The notes under the pieces are model-generated. The model did no database searches and had not been told where the DNA came from. It saw only the letters and a program-made list of their open reading frames with translations. Shown here in pieces: positions 16,743-26,067 of a DNA stretch of 32,547 nt (its first letter is position 1; each line of letters opens with the position of its first letter). Source of the DNA: Sphingomonas sp. CCH10-B3 (GTDB taxonomy: Bacteria > Pseudomonadota > Alphaproteobacteria > Sphingomonadales > Sphingomonadaceae). The DNA is taken from positions 1 to 32,547 of the forward strand of contig NZ_LSIJ01000008.1 in assembly GCF_001556185.1 (NCBI RefSeq), in the 5' to 3' direction. Made by a program: the position numbers and the translations under genes.

Positions 16743-18455
16743 TCACGCGGTCCGTGCTTCCTCGGCATAGCGCGCGCGATAGGTGGCGCGGATCGTCACC
16801 TTGTCGATCTTTTCGGTGCCGAGTCGGGGCAGCGGTGTATCCGACAACCAGATCATCCGCGGCACTTTGAATGCGGCGATCCGGGCGCTGAGAAATTCGG
16901 TCAGCGCCTCGGCATCGAGCACTGCGCCGGGGCGGACATGGACGACCGCGCCGGGCACTTCGCCGAAGCGTTCGTCGGGCAGGCCGAACACCGCGACTTC
17001 GGCGACGCAGGCGTTTTCATAGATCGCCGCCTCGACTTCCTGGCAGGAAATATTCTCGCCGCCGCGGATGATGATGTCCTTCTTGCGATCGACGATGAAC
17101 AGATAGCCGTCCTCGTCGAGATAGCCGATGTCGCCGGTCAGGAAGAAGCGATCCTCGGTAAAGGCATCGCGCGTTGCCTCGGGACGGTTGTAATATTCCT
17201 TGAAGTTGCAGATCGAGCGGATCGCGACTTCGCCGCGTTCGCCCGCCGGCACGGGCTGTTCCTTCGCGTCGAGAATGGCGAGTTCGACGAGCGGGGGCGA
17301 AGCGCGGCCGGTTGAATTGGGCTTGGCGAGGTAGTTTTCGCGGAAATTGCCGCAGCCGACGCCGTTGGTCTCGGTCAGGCCATAGCCGAGCAATGGCTTG
17401 GCGCCGCCCATTTCCTCGGCAAGGCGGCGGACATGCTCGACCGGGCGCGGCGCGCCGCCGGCGGCGAAATCGGTGCAGCTCGACAGGTCGTATTTCGGAC
17501 GGTTGGGGTGCGTGAGGATCTCGAAGCTCATCAGCGGCACGCCGACGAAATAGCTGACACGCTCCTTTTCGATCAGCCGCATCGCTTCCTCGGCATCCCA
17601 TTTGGGCATCAGCACGAGCTTGCGCCCCATCGCGAAGCTCTGGAGGAAGACGGGCACTTCGGCGGTGACATGGAACAGCGGCACGTTGAGCAAGGTCGCG
17701 TGCTGCGCGGGCGGCGGCGTGCCGTCCTGCGTCGCGAGCGCGAGCATCGTCAGCGCGCTGGCGAGATAGTTGAACACGGCCTGCGTGATCGCGCGGTGAT
17801 CGCTGAGCGCGCCCTTCGACTGGCCGGTCGAGCCGCTGGTGAACAGGATCGTCGCATTGTCCTCGCCCATCAGCATCGGCAGCGCAGTGTCCGGCGTGCC
17901 ACCGCGCCCGGTGACCGGCGCCAGCGCCTGGGCAAGCGCAAGCCGATCGTCGATCGGCACGATCTCGGCGTCGAGCCCGGTGGCTTCGTCGAGCCGCTGC
18001 GCGCGCGGGGCGTCGGCGAAGACCAGCTTGCAGTCGACCTCGGCAATCGCATCGGCCAGCTCGCCGGTCTGCCACCAGCCATTGAGCAGGGTGGCGACGC
18101 CGCCCGCCATCAATATGCCCATGTACAGCACGATCCACGACGGCGAGTTGCGCATCGCGATGCCGACGCGGTCGCCGCGCGCGACATGGAAACCGTCGAC
18201 CAGCGAGCGCGCCACCTCCCCTGCTGCGGCGTGAACCTCGGCAAAGGTCAGTCGCTCGTCACCGGCGACCAGAAAGGTCTTGTCGGCATGTTCGTTGCAG
18301 AAATGCGCGAAATAATAAGGGAGCGCGGGCGGTGCGACGGCGATTGCGGGATAGTCCAGCCCGTCGCGTGTCACTGTCGTCAATGGCATTGGCCCGCCCG
18401 GCCCGGTCAGCCCGGCCACTGTGGCATCGATACGCTGGTCCAACTCACTCGGCAT
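16743..18455 (-). CDS. AMP-dependent acyl-CoA synthetase/ligase
   Basis: A 570-residue ANL-superfamily enzyme that activates a carboxylic acid with ATP and transfers it to CoA. The P-loop-like A3 motif is [11 protein letters not shown]. Other family motifs are [13 protein letters not shown] (A5), [33 protein letters not shown] (A7-A8; here from about 430, quoted as [15 protein letters not shown]) and a C-terminal Lys in [12 protein letters not shown]. The length fits long- or medium-chain fatty-acid or aromatic acid ligases; the substrate cannot be told. GGGGAGAG before the ATG is a good ribosome binding site. It heads the run ligase, Mo hydroxylase, hemH, phaB and is divergent from lgt with only 65 bases between starts. 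Confidence 0.93.
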   Translation of the reverse strand: MPSELDQRIDATVAGLTGPGGPMPLTTVTRDGLDYPAIAVAPPALPYYFAHFCNEHADKTFLVAGDERLTFAEVHAAAGEVARSLVDGFHVARGDRVGIAMRNSPSWIVLYMGILMAGGVATLLNGWWQTGELADAIAEVDCKLVFADAPRAQRLDEATGLDAEIVPIDDRLALAQALAPVTGRGGTPDTALPMLMGEDNATILFTSGSTGQSKGALSDHRAITQAVFNYLASALTMLALATQDGTPPPAQHATLLNVPLFHVTAEVPVFLQSFAMGRKLVLMPKWDAEEAMRLIEKERVSYFVGVPLMSFEILTHPNRPKYDLSSCTDFAAGGAPRPVEHVRRLAEEMGGAKPLLGYGLTETNGVGCGNFRENYLAKPNSTGRASPPLVELAILDAKEQPVPAGERGEVAIRSICNFKEYYNRPEATRDAFTEDRFFLTGDIGYLDEDGYLFIVDRKKDIIIRGGENISCQEVEAAIYENACVAEVAVFGLPDERFGEVPGAVVHVRPGAVLDAEALTEFLSARIAAFKVPRMIWLSDTPLPRLGTEKIDKVTIRATYRARYAEEARTA

Positions 18456-18520
18456 GCGTCTCTCCCCTTGGTCTTCGACCCTTGCCCCCTTATGGAGGCG
18501 TCAAAGCTCGGGGAAAAGCC

Positions 18521-19399
18521 TTGATCCTGTCTTTAGTCACTGCCGCTGCCGATACCGGCCAGCATATCCGTTTCGAGCAATTGGGATTGAATCCGTCGAT
18601 CTTCACGATCGGGTGGTTCAGCCTGAAATGGTATTCGATTGCCTATATCACCGGCATCATCGTCGGCTGGTGGTATCTTCTGAAGCTGATCGCGCAGCCC
18701 GGCGCACCGATGGCGCGGCGCCATGCCGATGATCTAGTGTTCTATGCGACGCTGGGCGTCATCCTCGGCGGGCGGCTCGGCTATGTGCTTTTCTACGCAC
18801 CCGAGATGTTTCTGGAGCCGCTGCGCATCCTGCGGCTGTGGGATGGCGGCATGTCGTTCCATGGCGGCACGATCGGTACCTCGATCGGTATCATCCTGTT
18901 TGCGCGCAGCAACAAGCTCGATTGGCTGCGGGTGCACGACTATGTCGCCTGCACGGTGCCGTTCGGGCTGTTTTTCGGTCGGCTCGCCAATTTCGTCAAC
19001 GGCGAGCTATGGGGCAAGCCTGCTGATCTCCCTTGGGCAATCATTTTCCCGCATGCGGGGCCGCTCGCGCGGCATCCGAGCCAGCTTTACGAGGCAGCAC
19101 TCGAAGGATTGCTGCTGTTTGTCGTGCTGTGGTGGGCGTTCTGGCGGACCAAGGCGCGGTACGAACCGGGCCGCCTCGTCGGCATTTTCGTCGGCGGCTA
19201 TGGCGTGGCGCGGTTCTTCGTCGAATATTTCCGCGAACCCGATGCACAGTTCCGCGGCACTTTCATCGAGGCGACCGGCATTCACATGGGCCAATGGCTG
19301 TGCGTGCCGATGATCGTCGGCGGTGCCTATCTGATTCTGACCGCCAAGCATCGCCGCAACCGGATCGAAAGCGTGGCGGGCACGGAGAGCGTTGCCTGA
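18521..19399 (+). CDS. lgt: Prolipoprotein diacylglyceryl transferase
   Basis: A 292-residue inner-membrane enzyme that transfers diacylglycerol from phosphatidylglycerol to the lipobox Cys of prolipoproteins. Many hydrophobic segments are present, with the family blocks MSFHGGTIG and the Lgt signature [13 protein letters not shown], then [12 protein letters not shown]. No ATG lies near the expected N-terminus. TTG at 18521 is chosen because GGGGA precedes it at suitable spacing and it gives a normal N-terminus before the first membrane segment. The frame is open further upstream, but that part lies inside the divergent ligase gene. A ten-codon reading frame (18492-18524) ends over the TTG. 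The stop overlaps or abuts the start of the next gene. Confidence 0.94.
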   Translation: MILSLVTAAADTGQHIRFEQLGLNPSIFTIGWFSLKWYSIAYITGIIVGWWYLLKLIAQPGAPMARRHADDLVFYATLGVILGGRLGYVLFYAPEMFLEPLRILRLWDGGMSFHGGTIGTSIGIILFARSNKLDWLRVHDYVACTVPFGLFFGRLANFVNGELWGKPADLPWAIIFPHAGPLARHPSQLYEAALEGLLLFVVLWWAFWRTKARYEPGRLVGIFVGGYGVARFFVEYFREPDAQFRGTFIEATGIHMGQWLCVPMIVGGAYLILTAKHRRNRIESVAGTESVA

Positions 19400-20441
19400 C
19401 GTGAGCGAGGCGCCACTGCCGGAACCATTATTGGCCGAACGGCTGGCGCGCGCGATCACGCTCGCGGGGCCAATTCCGATCGCGCAGTTCATGGCCGCGG
19501 CAAATGCGCATTATTATGCGAGCCGCGATCCGCTGGGCGCGGGCGGCGATTTCACGACCGCGCCCGAGATCAGCCAGATGTTCGGCGAGCTGATCGGTGC
19601 CTGGGCCACCGACCTGTGGGACCGCGCGGGGCGGCCAGCGGTCGCCTATGCCGAGCTGGGGCCGGGGCGCGGCACGCTTGCGGTCGATGCGCTGCGGGTG
19701 ATGGCGAAGGCGGGCCTGACACCGCCGGTGCATCTCGTCGAGACCAGCCCGGTGCTGCGCGCCGCCCAGGGCGAACGGCTGGCGGGCGCGACGTGGCACG
19801 ATGACACCACAACCCTGCCCAGCGACGTCGCGCTGATCGTCGTCGCCAATGAATTCTTCGATGCGCTGCCAATTCGCCAGCTCGTCCGCAGTCGCGAGGG
19901 CTGGCACGAGCGGCTGGTGGCGTGCCAGGATCTGCTGTTCCTGCCGATCGCCGGGGGCCGCGTGCCCGATACAATCATCCCGCCTGAGCTTGCCGAGGCG
20001 CCGCCGGGATCAGTGATCGAGACCTCGCCGGCGTCGGTGGCGATCATGCGCGATGTCGCCGGGCGAATCGCCCGGCAGGGCGGGGCGATGCTGACGATCG
20101 ATTATGGTTATGCGGGCCCCGCAATCGGCGAGACGTTGCAGGCCGTGCGCGCGCATGGCTTTGCCAATCCGTTCGAACGCCCTGGCGAGCAGGATCTGAC
20201 CGCGCATGTCGACTTCGCGACGCTCGCGGCGGCGGCGGCCAGCGCGGGCGCGGTGCCGTTCGGTCCGGTAACGCAAGGCGCGCTGCTGACCACGCTCGGC
20301 ATCGATGCGCGCGCGGCCGCGTTGGGACCGACGGTCGCGCCCGATCGCGACCGGCTGGTCGCGCCCGACCAGATGGGCGATCTGTTCAAGGCGCTGGCCG
20401 TCACCGCGCGCGGCTGGCCACAACCGGCGGGGTTTGCATGA
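19392..20441 (+). CDS. MidA/NDUFAF7-family SAM-dependent methyltransferase
   Basis: A protein of about 349 residues of the former DUF185 family, whose mitochondrial member NDUFAF7 methylates an arginine of a complex I subunit. Family features: [29 protein letters not shown] near the N-terminus (quoted as [15 protein letters not shown]), the SAM-binding [23 protein letters not shown], and LTIDYGY late in the domain. Two starts are possible: TTG at 19392, overlapping the lgt stop, or GTG at 19401. GGAG lies at 19384, close to the first and somewhat far from the second, so the choice is uncertain. In Alphaproteobacteria this gene often follows lgt and precedes pgeF, as here. Its target in bacteria is likely a respiratory complex I subunit by analogy. 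Confidence 0.92.
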   Translation: MPDVSEAPLPEPLLAERLARAITLAGPIPIAQFMAAANAHYYASRDPLGAGGDFTTAPEISQMFGELIGAWATDLWDRAGRPAVAYAELGPGRGTLAVDALRVMAKAGLTPPVHLVETSPVLRAAQGERLAGATWHDDTTTLPSDVALIVVANEFFDALPIRQLVRSREGWHERLVACQDLLFLPIAGGRVPDTIIPPELAEAPPGSVIETSPASVAIMRDVAGRIARQGGAMLTIDYGYAGPAIGETLQAVRAHGFANPFERPGEQDLTAHVDFATLAAAAASAGAVPFGPVTQGALLTTLGIDARAAALGPTVAPDRDRLVAPDQMGDLFKALAVTARGWPQPAGFA

Positions 20442-20953
20442 TCGACTATCGCAATGCGACGCCAGCGGACGGACCCGCGCTCGATACGATGGCCCGGCAA
20501 ATCTGGCTGGAGACGTTCGGCCATTCGGCCAGTGCCGACGACATCGCGCTCTATGTGGCAGAAGCCTTTGGGCCGCAGGGTCGGCTGATCGCCTCGCTGG
20601 CCGATCCGGCGCATCAAATCCGGCTGGCGTGCAGCGAAACGGCGATTGCGGGGTTCGCCAAGCTCTCGCCATTATGGCTCGACGATCCGGCGATTGCCCC
20701 CGGAGCGCAGCAGCTCAGCCAGCTCTATGTCGCGCGGCCCTGGCACGGGCGCGGCGTGGCGCAGGCATTGATGGACTGGACGATCGCGACGGCGCGCCGA
20801 TCGGGCGCCAGTGCGCTGGTGCTGACGGTGTGGGAAGAAAATCACCGCGCGAAAGCCTTTTACGATCGGTACGGCTTCGTCCATATCGGTGATTATGCAT
20901 TCCCCACCGGCAATCAGATCGATCGCGATCTCATCATGCAGTTGATGCTGTGA
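20438..20953 (+). CDS. GNAT family N-acetyltransferase
   Basis: A 171-residue acyl-CoA-dependent acetyltransferase. The acetyl-CoA binding motif A is visible as LYVARPWHGRGVAQALMDW (about residues 92-110, Q/RxxGxG/A type), followed by ALVLTVWEENHRAKAFYDRYGF, the standard motif B region in which N and Y approach the substrate. The start ATG overlaps the methyltransferase stop by four bases, and its stop overlaps the GTG of pgeF by four, so all three are probably translationally coupled. The substrate is not predictable. The neighbourhood suggests a role in envelope or ribosomal protein modification only weakly. Confidence 0.9.
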   Translation: MIDYRNATPADGPALDTMARQIWLETFGHSASADDIALYVAEAFGPQGRLIASLADPAHQIRLACSETAIAGFAKLSPLWLDDPAIAPGAQQLSQLYVARPWHGRGVAQALMDWTIATARRSGASALVLTVWEENHRAKAFYDRYGFVHIGDYAFPTGNQIDRDLIMQLML

Positions 20954-21726
20954 CCGACGTCGAGGTGATTCGCACGGCGGCGCTGGACGGCGTGCCGCAT
21001 GGCTTTCTCGGGCGGCGCGGCGGCGTATCGACCGGGGTGCACGAAGGGCTCAACGTCGGCACCGGGTCCGACGACGAAGGTGCCGCGATCGCCGAGAATC
21101 GCGCGCGCGCCGCCGCTGCCGTGCTGCCAGAGGCGGCGCTGGTGACGCTGTTCCAGGTCCATTCGGCAGAAGTCGTCACGGTGGTCGCGCCGATCGATTT
21201 CGAGGAGCGCCCGCGCGGCGATGCGATGGTCACCGATCGCCCCGGATTGCTGCTCGGGATTCTCACCGCCGACTGCGCGCCGGTGCTGCTCGCCGATGCC
21301 GAGGCCGGAGTCATTGGCGCGGCGCATGCCGGGTGGAAAGGCGCGCTCGCCGGCGTCACCGATCGCACCGTCGCGGCGATGGTCGCGCTCGGCGCACGCG
21401 CGGACCGTATCGCCGCCGCGGTTGGCCCGTGCATCGCGCGCGTGAGCTACGAAGTCGACGATGGCTTTGCCCGCCGCTTCGAGGAGCATGATCCGGCAAA
21501 CGAACGCTTCTTCACGCCCGGGCGATCGGGCCATCAGCAATTCGATCTCGCGGCCTATGTCGCCGCACGGCTGGCGGCCGCCGGAGTCGAGCGAGTCGAG
21601 CTGACCGGGCTCGACACCTATGGCGATCCGGCACGCTTCTTCAGCTTCCGGCGTGCAACGCATCGCGGCGAAAGCGATTATGGTCGGCAGATTTCGCTGA
21701 TCGGCCTCGGCCAGGAGTTTGTTTAA
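20950..21726 (+). CDS. pgeF: Peptidoglycan editing factor (laccase-domain, YfiH family)
   Basis: A 258-residue cytoplasmic protein of the family once called polyphenol oxidase or multicopper laccase-like, in E. coli shown to remove L-Ser-containing muropeptide precursors. Metal-ligand residues are present: His71 in LFQVHSAEV, Cys109 in TADCAPVLLAD, and His126 in AAHAGWKGALAG. The ending ATHRGESDYGRQISLIGL (quoted as THRGESDYGRQISLIGL) is also typical. The start is GTG, overlapping the GNAT stop. The length is normal. A strong hairpin follows the stop codon, suggesting the lgt-to-pgeF run ends here. Confidence 0.93.
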   Translation: MTDVEVIRTAALDGVPHGFLGRRGGVSTGVHEGLNVGTGSDDEGAAIAENRARAAAAVLPEAALVTLFQVHSAEVVTVVAPIDFEERPRGDAMVTDRPGLLLGILTADCAPVLLADAEAGVIGAAHAGWKGALAGVTDRTVAAMVALGARADRIAAAVGPCIARVSYEVDDGFARRFEEHDPANERFFTPGRSGHQQFDLAAYVAARLAAAGVERVELTGLDTYGDPARFFSFRRATHRGESDYGRQISLIGLGQEFV

Positions 21727-21747
21727 AAATGCGCCGGAGGCGCATTT
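21727..21747 (+). terminator. Hairpin after pgeF
   Basis: AAATGCGCC (21727-21735) and GGCGCATTT (21739-21747) form a perfect nine-base-pair stem around GGA, starting directly after the stop codon at 21726. The trailing T residues are part of the stem and no long T-run follows, so termination may be partial. Confidence 0.55.
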
Positions 21748-21846
21748 CGGGGGAGCGGGCCGGCACCGCATAAAATTGGCTCCAAGCTATCGCCGCCGCC
21801 CTCCGCTCGCTAGAAGCGCGCTATCCCTCCCCAAGGAGCGCTTTTC

Positions 21847-23169
21847 ATGACCGACGAAACCGAAGCCACCCTGACCGGGGTCGAGCACCGCCGCCGCCCC
21901 AAGGCCGACATCGACCAGATCGGCGGGCGCAAGCTGAAGCCCTCCACGTTGATGATGGGCCATGGCTATGACCCGGTGTTGTCGGAAGGATCGCTCAAGC
22001 CGCCGATCTTCCTGACCTCGACTTTCGTGTTCCCCAATGCCGCTGCCGGCAAGCGCCATTTCGAAGGCGTGACCGGCAAGCGCCCGGGCGGCGCCGAGGG
22101 CCTCGTCTATTCGCGCTTCAACGGGCCCAATCAGGAAATCCTCGAAGACCGGCTCGGCATCTGGGAAGAGGCCGAGGACGCGCTGACCTTCAGCTCGGGC
22201 ATGTCGGCAATTGCGACGCTGTTCCTGTCGATGGTCAAGCCCGGCGACACGATTGTCCATTCGGGCCCGCTTTATGCCGCGACCGAAACGCTGATCGCGC
22301 GCGTGCTCGGGCGCTTCGGCGTCCATTTCCTCGACTTTCCGGCCGGGGCCACGCGGCAGGAAATCGACACGGTGCTGGCCAAGGCCGCGACCGGTCGCGT
22401 CGCGCTGATCTACCTCGAAAGCCCCGCCAACCCGACCAACGCGCTGGTCGATGTCGAAGCCGTGGCGGCGGCGCGTGACGCGATCTGGACGAACAGCGAC
22501 GACAAGCCGCCGATCGCGATCGACAACACGTTCCTCGGGCCGCTGTGGCACCAGCCGCTCAAGCATGGCGCCGATCTGGTCGTCTACAGCCTCACCAAAT
22601 ATGCGGGTGGCCATTCGGATCTGGTCGCGGGCGGCGTGCTGGGGTCGAAGGCGCACATCAACACGATCCGGCTGATGCGCAACACGATCGGCACGATCAC
22701 TGACCCCAATACCGCCTGGATGTTGCTGCGCAGCCTCGAGACGCTCGAGTTGCGGATGAGCCGCGCGGGCGAGAATGCGGTCAAGGTCTGCGAATTCCTG
22801 CGCCACCACCCCAAGGTCGAGCGCGTCGGCTATCTCGGCTTCCTCGAATCGACGCCGGGCGAAGAGCGGCAGGCCGACATCTATCGCCGCCACTGCACTG
22901 GTGCTGGCAGTACCTTCTCGCTGTTCCTGAAAGGCGGCGAGGCGGAGAGCTTCGCGTTCCTCGACGCGCTCAAGATCGCCAAGCTCGCGGTGTCGCTCGG
23001 CGGGACCGAAACGCTCGCGAGTCACCCGGCAGGGATGACGCATCTGTCGGTGCCTGAAGCGCGCAAACAGGCGCTCGGCATCACCGATAATCTGGTGCGC
23101 ATCTCAATCGGGGTCGAGGACGCCGACGATCTGATCGCCGATTTCGACCAGGCACTGGCGGCGGTGTGA
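21847..23169 (+). CDS. Cystathionine gamma-synthase family PLP enzyme
   Basis: A 440-residue Cys/Met-metabolism transsulfuration enzyme. The PLP-binding lysine is K251 in VVYSLTKYAGGHSD. Other hallmarks: YSRFNGPNQEILEDRLGIWEEAEDAL (quoted as YSRFNGPNQEILEDRL), SSGMSAIATLFL, YLESPANPTNALVD, IAIDNTFLGP and SLGGTETLASHPAGMTH. It is somewhat longer than E. coli MetB because of about 40 extra N-terminal residues. Family members include cystathionine gamma-synthase, O-acetyl/succinylhomoserine sulfhydrylase and methionine gamma-lyase; sequence by eye does not separate them. AAGGAG lies eleven bases before the ATG. It appears to be its own transcript after the pgeF hairpin. Confidence 0.9.
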   Translation: MTDETEATLTGVEHRRRPKADIDQIGGRKLKPSTLMMGHGYDPVLSEGSLKPPIFLTSTFVFPNAAAGKRHFEGVTGKRPGGAEGLVYSRFNGPNQEILEDRLGIWEEAEDALTFSSGMSAIATLFLSMVKPGDTIVHSGPLYAATETLIARVLGRFGVHFLDFPAGATRQEIDTVLAKAATGRVALIYLESPANPTNALVDVEAVAAARDAIWTNSDDKPPIAIDNTFLGPLWHQPLKHGADLVVYSLTKYAGGHSDLVAGGVLGSKAHINTIRLMRNTIGTITDPNTAWMLLRSLETLELRMSRAGENAVKVCEFLRHHPKVERVGYLGFLESTPGEERQADIYRRHCTGAGSTFSLFLKGGEAESFAFLDALKIAKLAVSLGGTETLASHPAGMTHLSVPEARKQALGITDNLVRISIGVEDADDLIADFDQALAAV

Positions 23170-23247
23170 GGCGTTGCCGGCCCGGCTCGCGCAGCCTAAG
23201 CTGACGGCGACGACCGATGTCGACGTCTGCAAGGGGGGAGAGCAGCC

Positions 23248-23727
23248 ATGCCGGGTCTTGTCAGGATCATCGTTGCCGCTTGCGCCATGCCGCTGGCGGT
23301 CGCGGTCGCAGCTCCACCGGCCGCGGCCTTCGACCTCACGACGCACCGGCCGGGGCATGACGCGGCGAGCCTGGAGGCCATCCGTGCGGCCTACCGCGTC
23401 GTGTACGGCGGCAATCTCACGCCTTCTGCCGCCAAGACGACCGCGGACGACATCGCGCGCGGCCCCGGCGGCTTTCGCCGGGTCGCCGACGGCATCAGCT
23501 TCGGCGAGGCAGTGACGCTGTTTCGCGCGCGGCTTGGGACGCCCGCCGAAGCCGCCAATCGCCGCACGGTGATCGCGCGCGCGTATCAGGCCGCGCTCAA
23601 GCGGCTGCCCGCGCCCGAGGATTATGATCGCTGGAACGCGCTGATCATCGCCAACCGCGCCTGGTACGCCAAAATCGTGATCGAGCTGGGCGGCAAGCTG
23701 CCCAAACCCGCGACGCCGATCGACTGA
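23248..23727 (+). CDS. Secreted protein of unknown function
   Basis: A 159-residue exported protein that I do not recognise. A clear signal peptide (about residues 1-28: MPGLVRIIVAACAMPLAVAV followed by a Pro/Ala stretch ending AAAF) has a good ribosome binding site (GGGGGAGA) before its ATG. The mature part is mostly helical in character. It has two segments of similar flavour: AIRAAYRVVYGGNLTPSAAK and IARAYQAALKRLPAPEDYDRW. The second recalls the YR..L.R.PD...Y.W pattern of DUF4214-type repeats, but the match is loose. It is convergent with the GH53 gene, eight bases apart. Confidence 0.7.
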   Translation: MPGLVRIIVAACAMPLAVAVAAPPAAAFDLTTHRPGHDAASLEAIRAAYRVVYGGNLTPSAAKTTADDIARGPGGFRRVADGISFGEAVTLFRARLGTPAEAANRRTVIARAYQAALKRLPAPEDYDRWNALIIANRAWYAKIVIELGGKLPKPATPID

Positions 23728-23735
23728 GACGCCCG

Positions 23736-24848
23736 TTACCGGCGCGCGTCCGCCGGACGCTCGGCGAGGAAGTCCATCACCGGCAGCGCTTCGAGCCGGT
23801 TGTGGAAATCGAACCAGGCGGCGTTCTCCCAGCCCGATCCCTTGCCCCAGCGCGTGCCGCAGCGTGTCGACACCCAATCGGGCGCCCAGTAATTGATGCC
23901 GTTGCCGCCCGCCTTGAACACCGCGCGGGTGAGATCGATCAGATAGGCGCGCTGGCCCGCGGGCGTCGCCGGATAGGCCGGATCGAGCGAGTCGGCGCCG
24001 AGCAGATTGGCCGATTCGTCGGCATTGTCGGTGGTGAAGGGATAGGCGGTTTCGACCACCATCACCGGCTTGCCATAGGTCGCGCGCAGCCGGGTGATCG
24101 TCGCGGCAAGACCGGCGACGCTCTCCTTCGACCATTTGCGGTAATAGCTGAGGCCGATCATGTCGTAATCGGTGACGCCCGCTTGGCGCGCGGCGGCGAA
24201 CCACGGCTCGGCATTTTCGGGCTGGGCGATGTGGAGCATCGTCTGCACGGGCTTGCCCGCGGCCTTGGCCGACTCGCGCACCGCCTTCAGCCCGGCGTTG
24301 AGCAGCAGCGCGTTGCGCGACCAGTTGATGCCCTTTTTCGGCCCCGCGGCGAGTTCGGGATTGGTTTCGTTGCCGACCTGCACGAGTTCGGGCCAGAGCT
24401 TTTCGCGCGCCAGCGTGTCGAGCACTCGCCTGGTATAGTCGTGGAGCGCCTGCGCCTGTTGCGCGTCGGTTAGGCCGACCCAGGCGGCGGGCGGGTTCTG
24501 CTTGTCGCCATCGGCCCAGTCATCCGAATAATGGAAGTCGAGCAGCACTTGCAGCCCCGCCTTGTGCGCGCGGGCGATCGAGACTTTCACATCGGCGAGC
24601 GTGCTGTAGCGCGTCCATTTGGGATCGTTCCAGATGCGGATGCGCGCCAGATTGCCGCCGCGTTGCTTCATCAGCACGAACGGATCGACCGGCTTGCCGC
24701 CCGCGCGATAGACCGCGCCGCAATCGCGCATTTCGTTCGCATAGGACAGGTCGCCGCCCATGTAGATCGGCTCGCGGGGCGCGGCAGGTGGCGCTGCACC
24801 GATCGTGGCGAGGAGCGCAAGGCTGGCGAGCGGGCGGGGGAGGCGCAT
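23736..24848 (-). CDS. GH53 arabinogalactan endo-beta-1,4-galactanase
   Basis: A 370-residue predicted exported glycoside hydrolase of family 53, cleaving beta-1,4-galactan (for example the galactan side chains of pectin). A signal peptide is present (MRLPRPLASLALLATIGAAP). The (beta/alpha)8 barrel shows GNLARIRIWNDP, LQVLLDFHYSDDWADGDKQ, the acid/base Glu161 in QVGNETNPEL, GLSYYRKW and the nucleophile Glu266 in VMVVETAYPF. The frame is open to 24989, but ATG at 24848 has AAGGA eight bases upstream and opens the signal peptide directly; ATG 24857 is less well placed. It lies 47 bases after the photolyase-like gene on the same strand. No transporter for its product is adjacent. Confidence 0.92.
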   Translation of the reverse strand: MRLPRPLASLALLATIGAAPPAAPREPIYMGGDLSYANEMRDCGAVYRAGGKPVDPFVLMKQRGGNLARIRIWNDPKWTRYSTLADVKVSIARAHKAGLQVLLDFHYSDDWADGDKQNPPAAWVGLTDAQQAQALHDYTRRVLDTLAREKLWPELVQVGNETNPELAAGPKKGINWSRNALLLNAGLKAVRESAKAAGKPVQTMLHIAQPENAEPWFAAARQAGVTDYDMIGLSYYRKWSKESVAGLAATITRLRATYGKPVMVVETAYPFTTDNADESANLLGADSLDPAYPATPAGQRAYLIDLTRAVFKAGGNGINYWAPDWVSTRCGTRWGKGSGWENAAWFDFHNRLEALPVMDFLAERPADARR

Positions 24849-24895
24849 CGGAATCATCCTTCGACTTGGCCGGGTTGGGGAAGGTTGGCGGTGCA

Positions 24896-26065
24896 TCATG
24901 TCAGGCCGAGACTGTGCAGTTCGGCAGGAATGCGTTCCTTGAACGCAAAGAACCCCTTCGTCGCGTGCGGCCAGAAGCGGCTGTCCCAATCGCGGCGCAC
25001 CTGCGCAAGCGTGATCCCCTCGCGCGCCAGCTCGATGGCGACGGCCGCAAGCGCATCCGCCGTCGGGCCGACCGGGGCATAGGGGGTGACGATCTGGCGG
25101 ACATCGGCAGCGCGCGCGGCGTCAATCAGCGTCGGCGCGTCGAGCCGCTCGACGACGGGCGCGGAGAGTCGCGCGGCGGCGTCGGCGGCGGCATCCGCCA
25201 CGAAGCTGCGCGCGCGCTCACCCCACAACAGGCGCGGATCGGCGGCGACCAGCGCTGCCACGAACGGTTTGTCCGGGCCGAACTGGGTTTCGGGCGCGAG
25301 ATCCTCGGGCGTGGCCAGCAGCAGTGCCGCTTTGGTCGGATCGAACTTCGCGCGCACCGGTAGGGCGGCGGGGGCTGGGATCGGCGCTTCGGTAAGCGCC
25401 GCTGCCTCCAGCGCCAGGCCTTTCGGCGCAAACCGCCCGCCGGTGTAGCGCGCGATACTGTCGGTGGTGGCCAGATAGGTCTTGCCCACCGTCTGCAGCC
25501 CCGCGACCCAGCGCCACGACAGCGTGTTGCTGGCGGCGTCGGCGTCGATCAGGTGGCGCAGGAAGAAATCCGCGCCCAGCGCCCAGGGCAGCCGCAAGGT
25601 GAAGATCCAGATCGAGGCGAACCACATCCGGGCGTGGTTATGGAGATAGCCGGTCGCGACTAGCTCGCGCGCCCAGTCGTCGAAACCCTCGATCCCGGTC
25701 GTGCCGCTTTCCGCCTGCGCAAGCGCGCGCGCCGCCGGAAAGGTCTCGCGCTGGCGGTCGCGCTCCTCGACGAAGCGCGTCCAGATGGCGGGCCGCATTT
25801 CCAGCCAGCCCTTCCAATAGGTGCGCCACAGCACTTCCTGGACGAATTTCTCGGCCGGCTCGAAGCGGTGGCGCGCGAGCACGGCAGCGACGATCTCGGC
25901 CTCGGTGAGCATCCGGTAGCGGACATAGGGCGACAGTCGCGACACCGCACCGGGGGCATCGGGGCCGGGATCATGGTTGCGGCCATCGGCATAGCCGGCC
26001 CCGGCGCCGGGCACGAACGACGCCAGCCGGTCGCGCGCTGCGGCCCGGGTGGGCGGAAAGAGCAT
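24896..26065 (-). CDS. Photolyase-like flavoprotein with apparent permuted domain order
   Basis: A 389-residue protein whose residues 40-216 resemble the C-terminal FAD-binding domain of DNA photolyases and cryptochromes: SRLSPYVRYRMLTEAEIV, FVQEVLWRTYWKGW, then TGYLHNHARMWFASIWIF and LIDADAASNTLSWRWVAG match the SxLSPYxxxGxxS, ELxWREF, TGxxHNRxRM and DxDxASNxxxWQW blocks. No antenna domain precedes it. Instead, residues 244-380 look like the alpha/beta antenna domain that normally comes first: LLLATPEDLAPE resembles the opening strand, DVRQIVTPYAPVGP the parallel later strand, and GFFAFKERIP the G.Y.VF.PF end. The ATG is two bases after the fhs stop, so it is probably coupled. A frame open to 26287 lies within fhs and is discounted. 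Repair activity or substrate is not known. Confidence 0.8.
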   Translation of the reverse strand: MLFPPTRAAARDRLASFVPGAGAGYADGRNHDPGPDAPGAVSRLSPYVRYRMLTEAEIVAAVLARHRFEPAEKFVQEVLWRTYWKGWLEMRPAIWTRFVEERDRQRETFPAARALAQAESGTTGIEGFDDWARELVATGYLHNHARMWFASIWIFTLRLPWALGADFFLRHLIDADAASNTLSWRWVAGLQTVGKTYLATTDSIARYTGGRFAPKGLALEAAALTEAPIPAPAALPVRAKFDPTKAALLLATPEDLAPETQFGPDKPFVAALVAADPRLLWGERARSFVADAAADAAARLSAPVVERLDAPTLIDAARAADVRQIVTPYAPVGPTADALAAVAIELAREGITLAQVRRDWDSRFWPHATKGFFAFKERIPAELHSLGLT

Positions 26066-26067
26066 CG

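Noticed and set aside
18332..18520. Upstream extension of lgt
   Set aside because: The added residues are encoded inside the divergent ligase gene and do not resemble Lgt.
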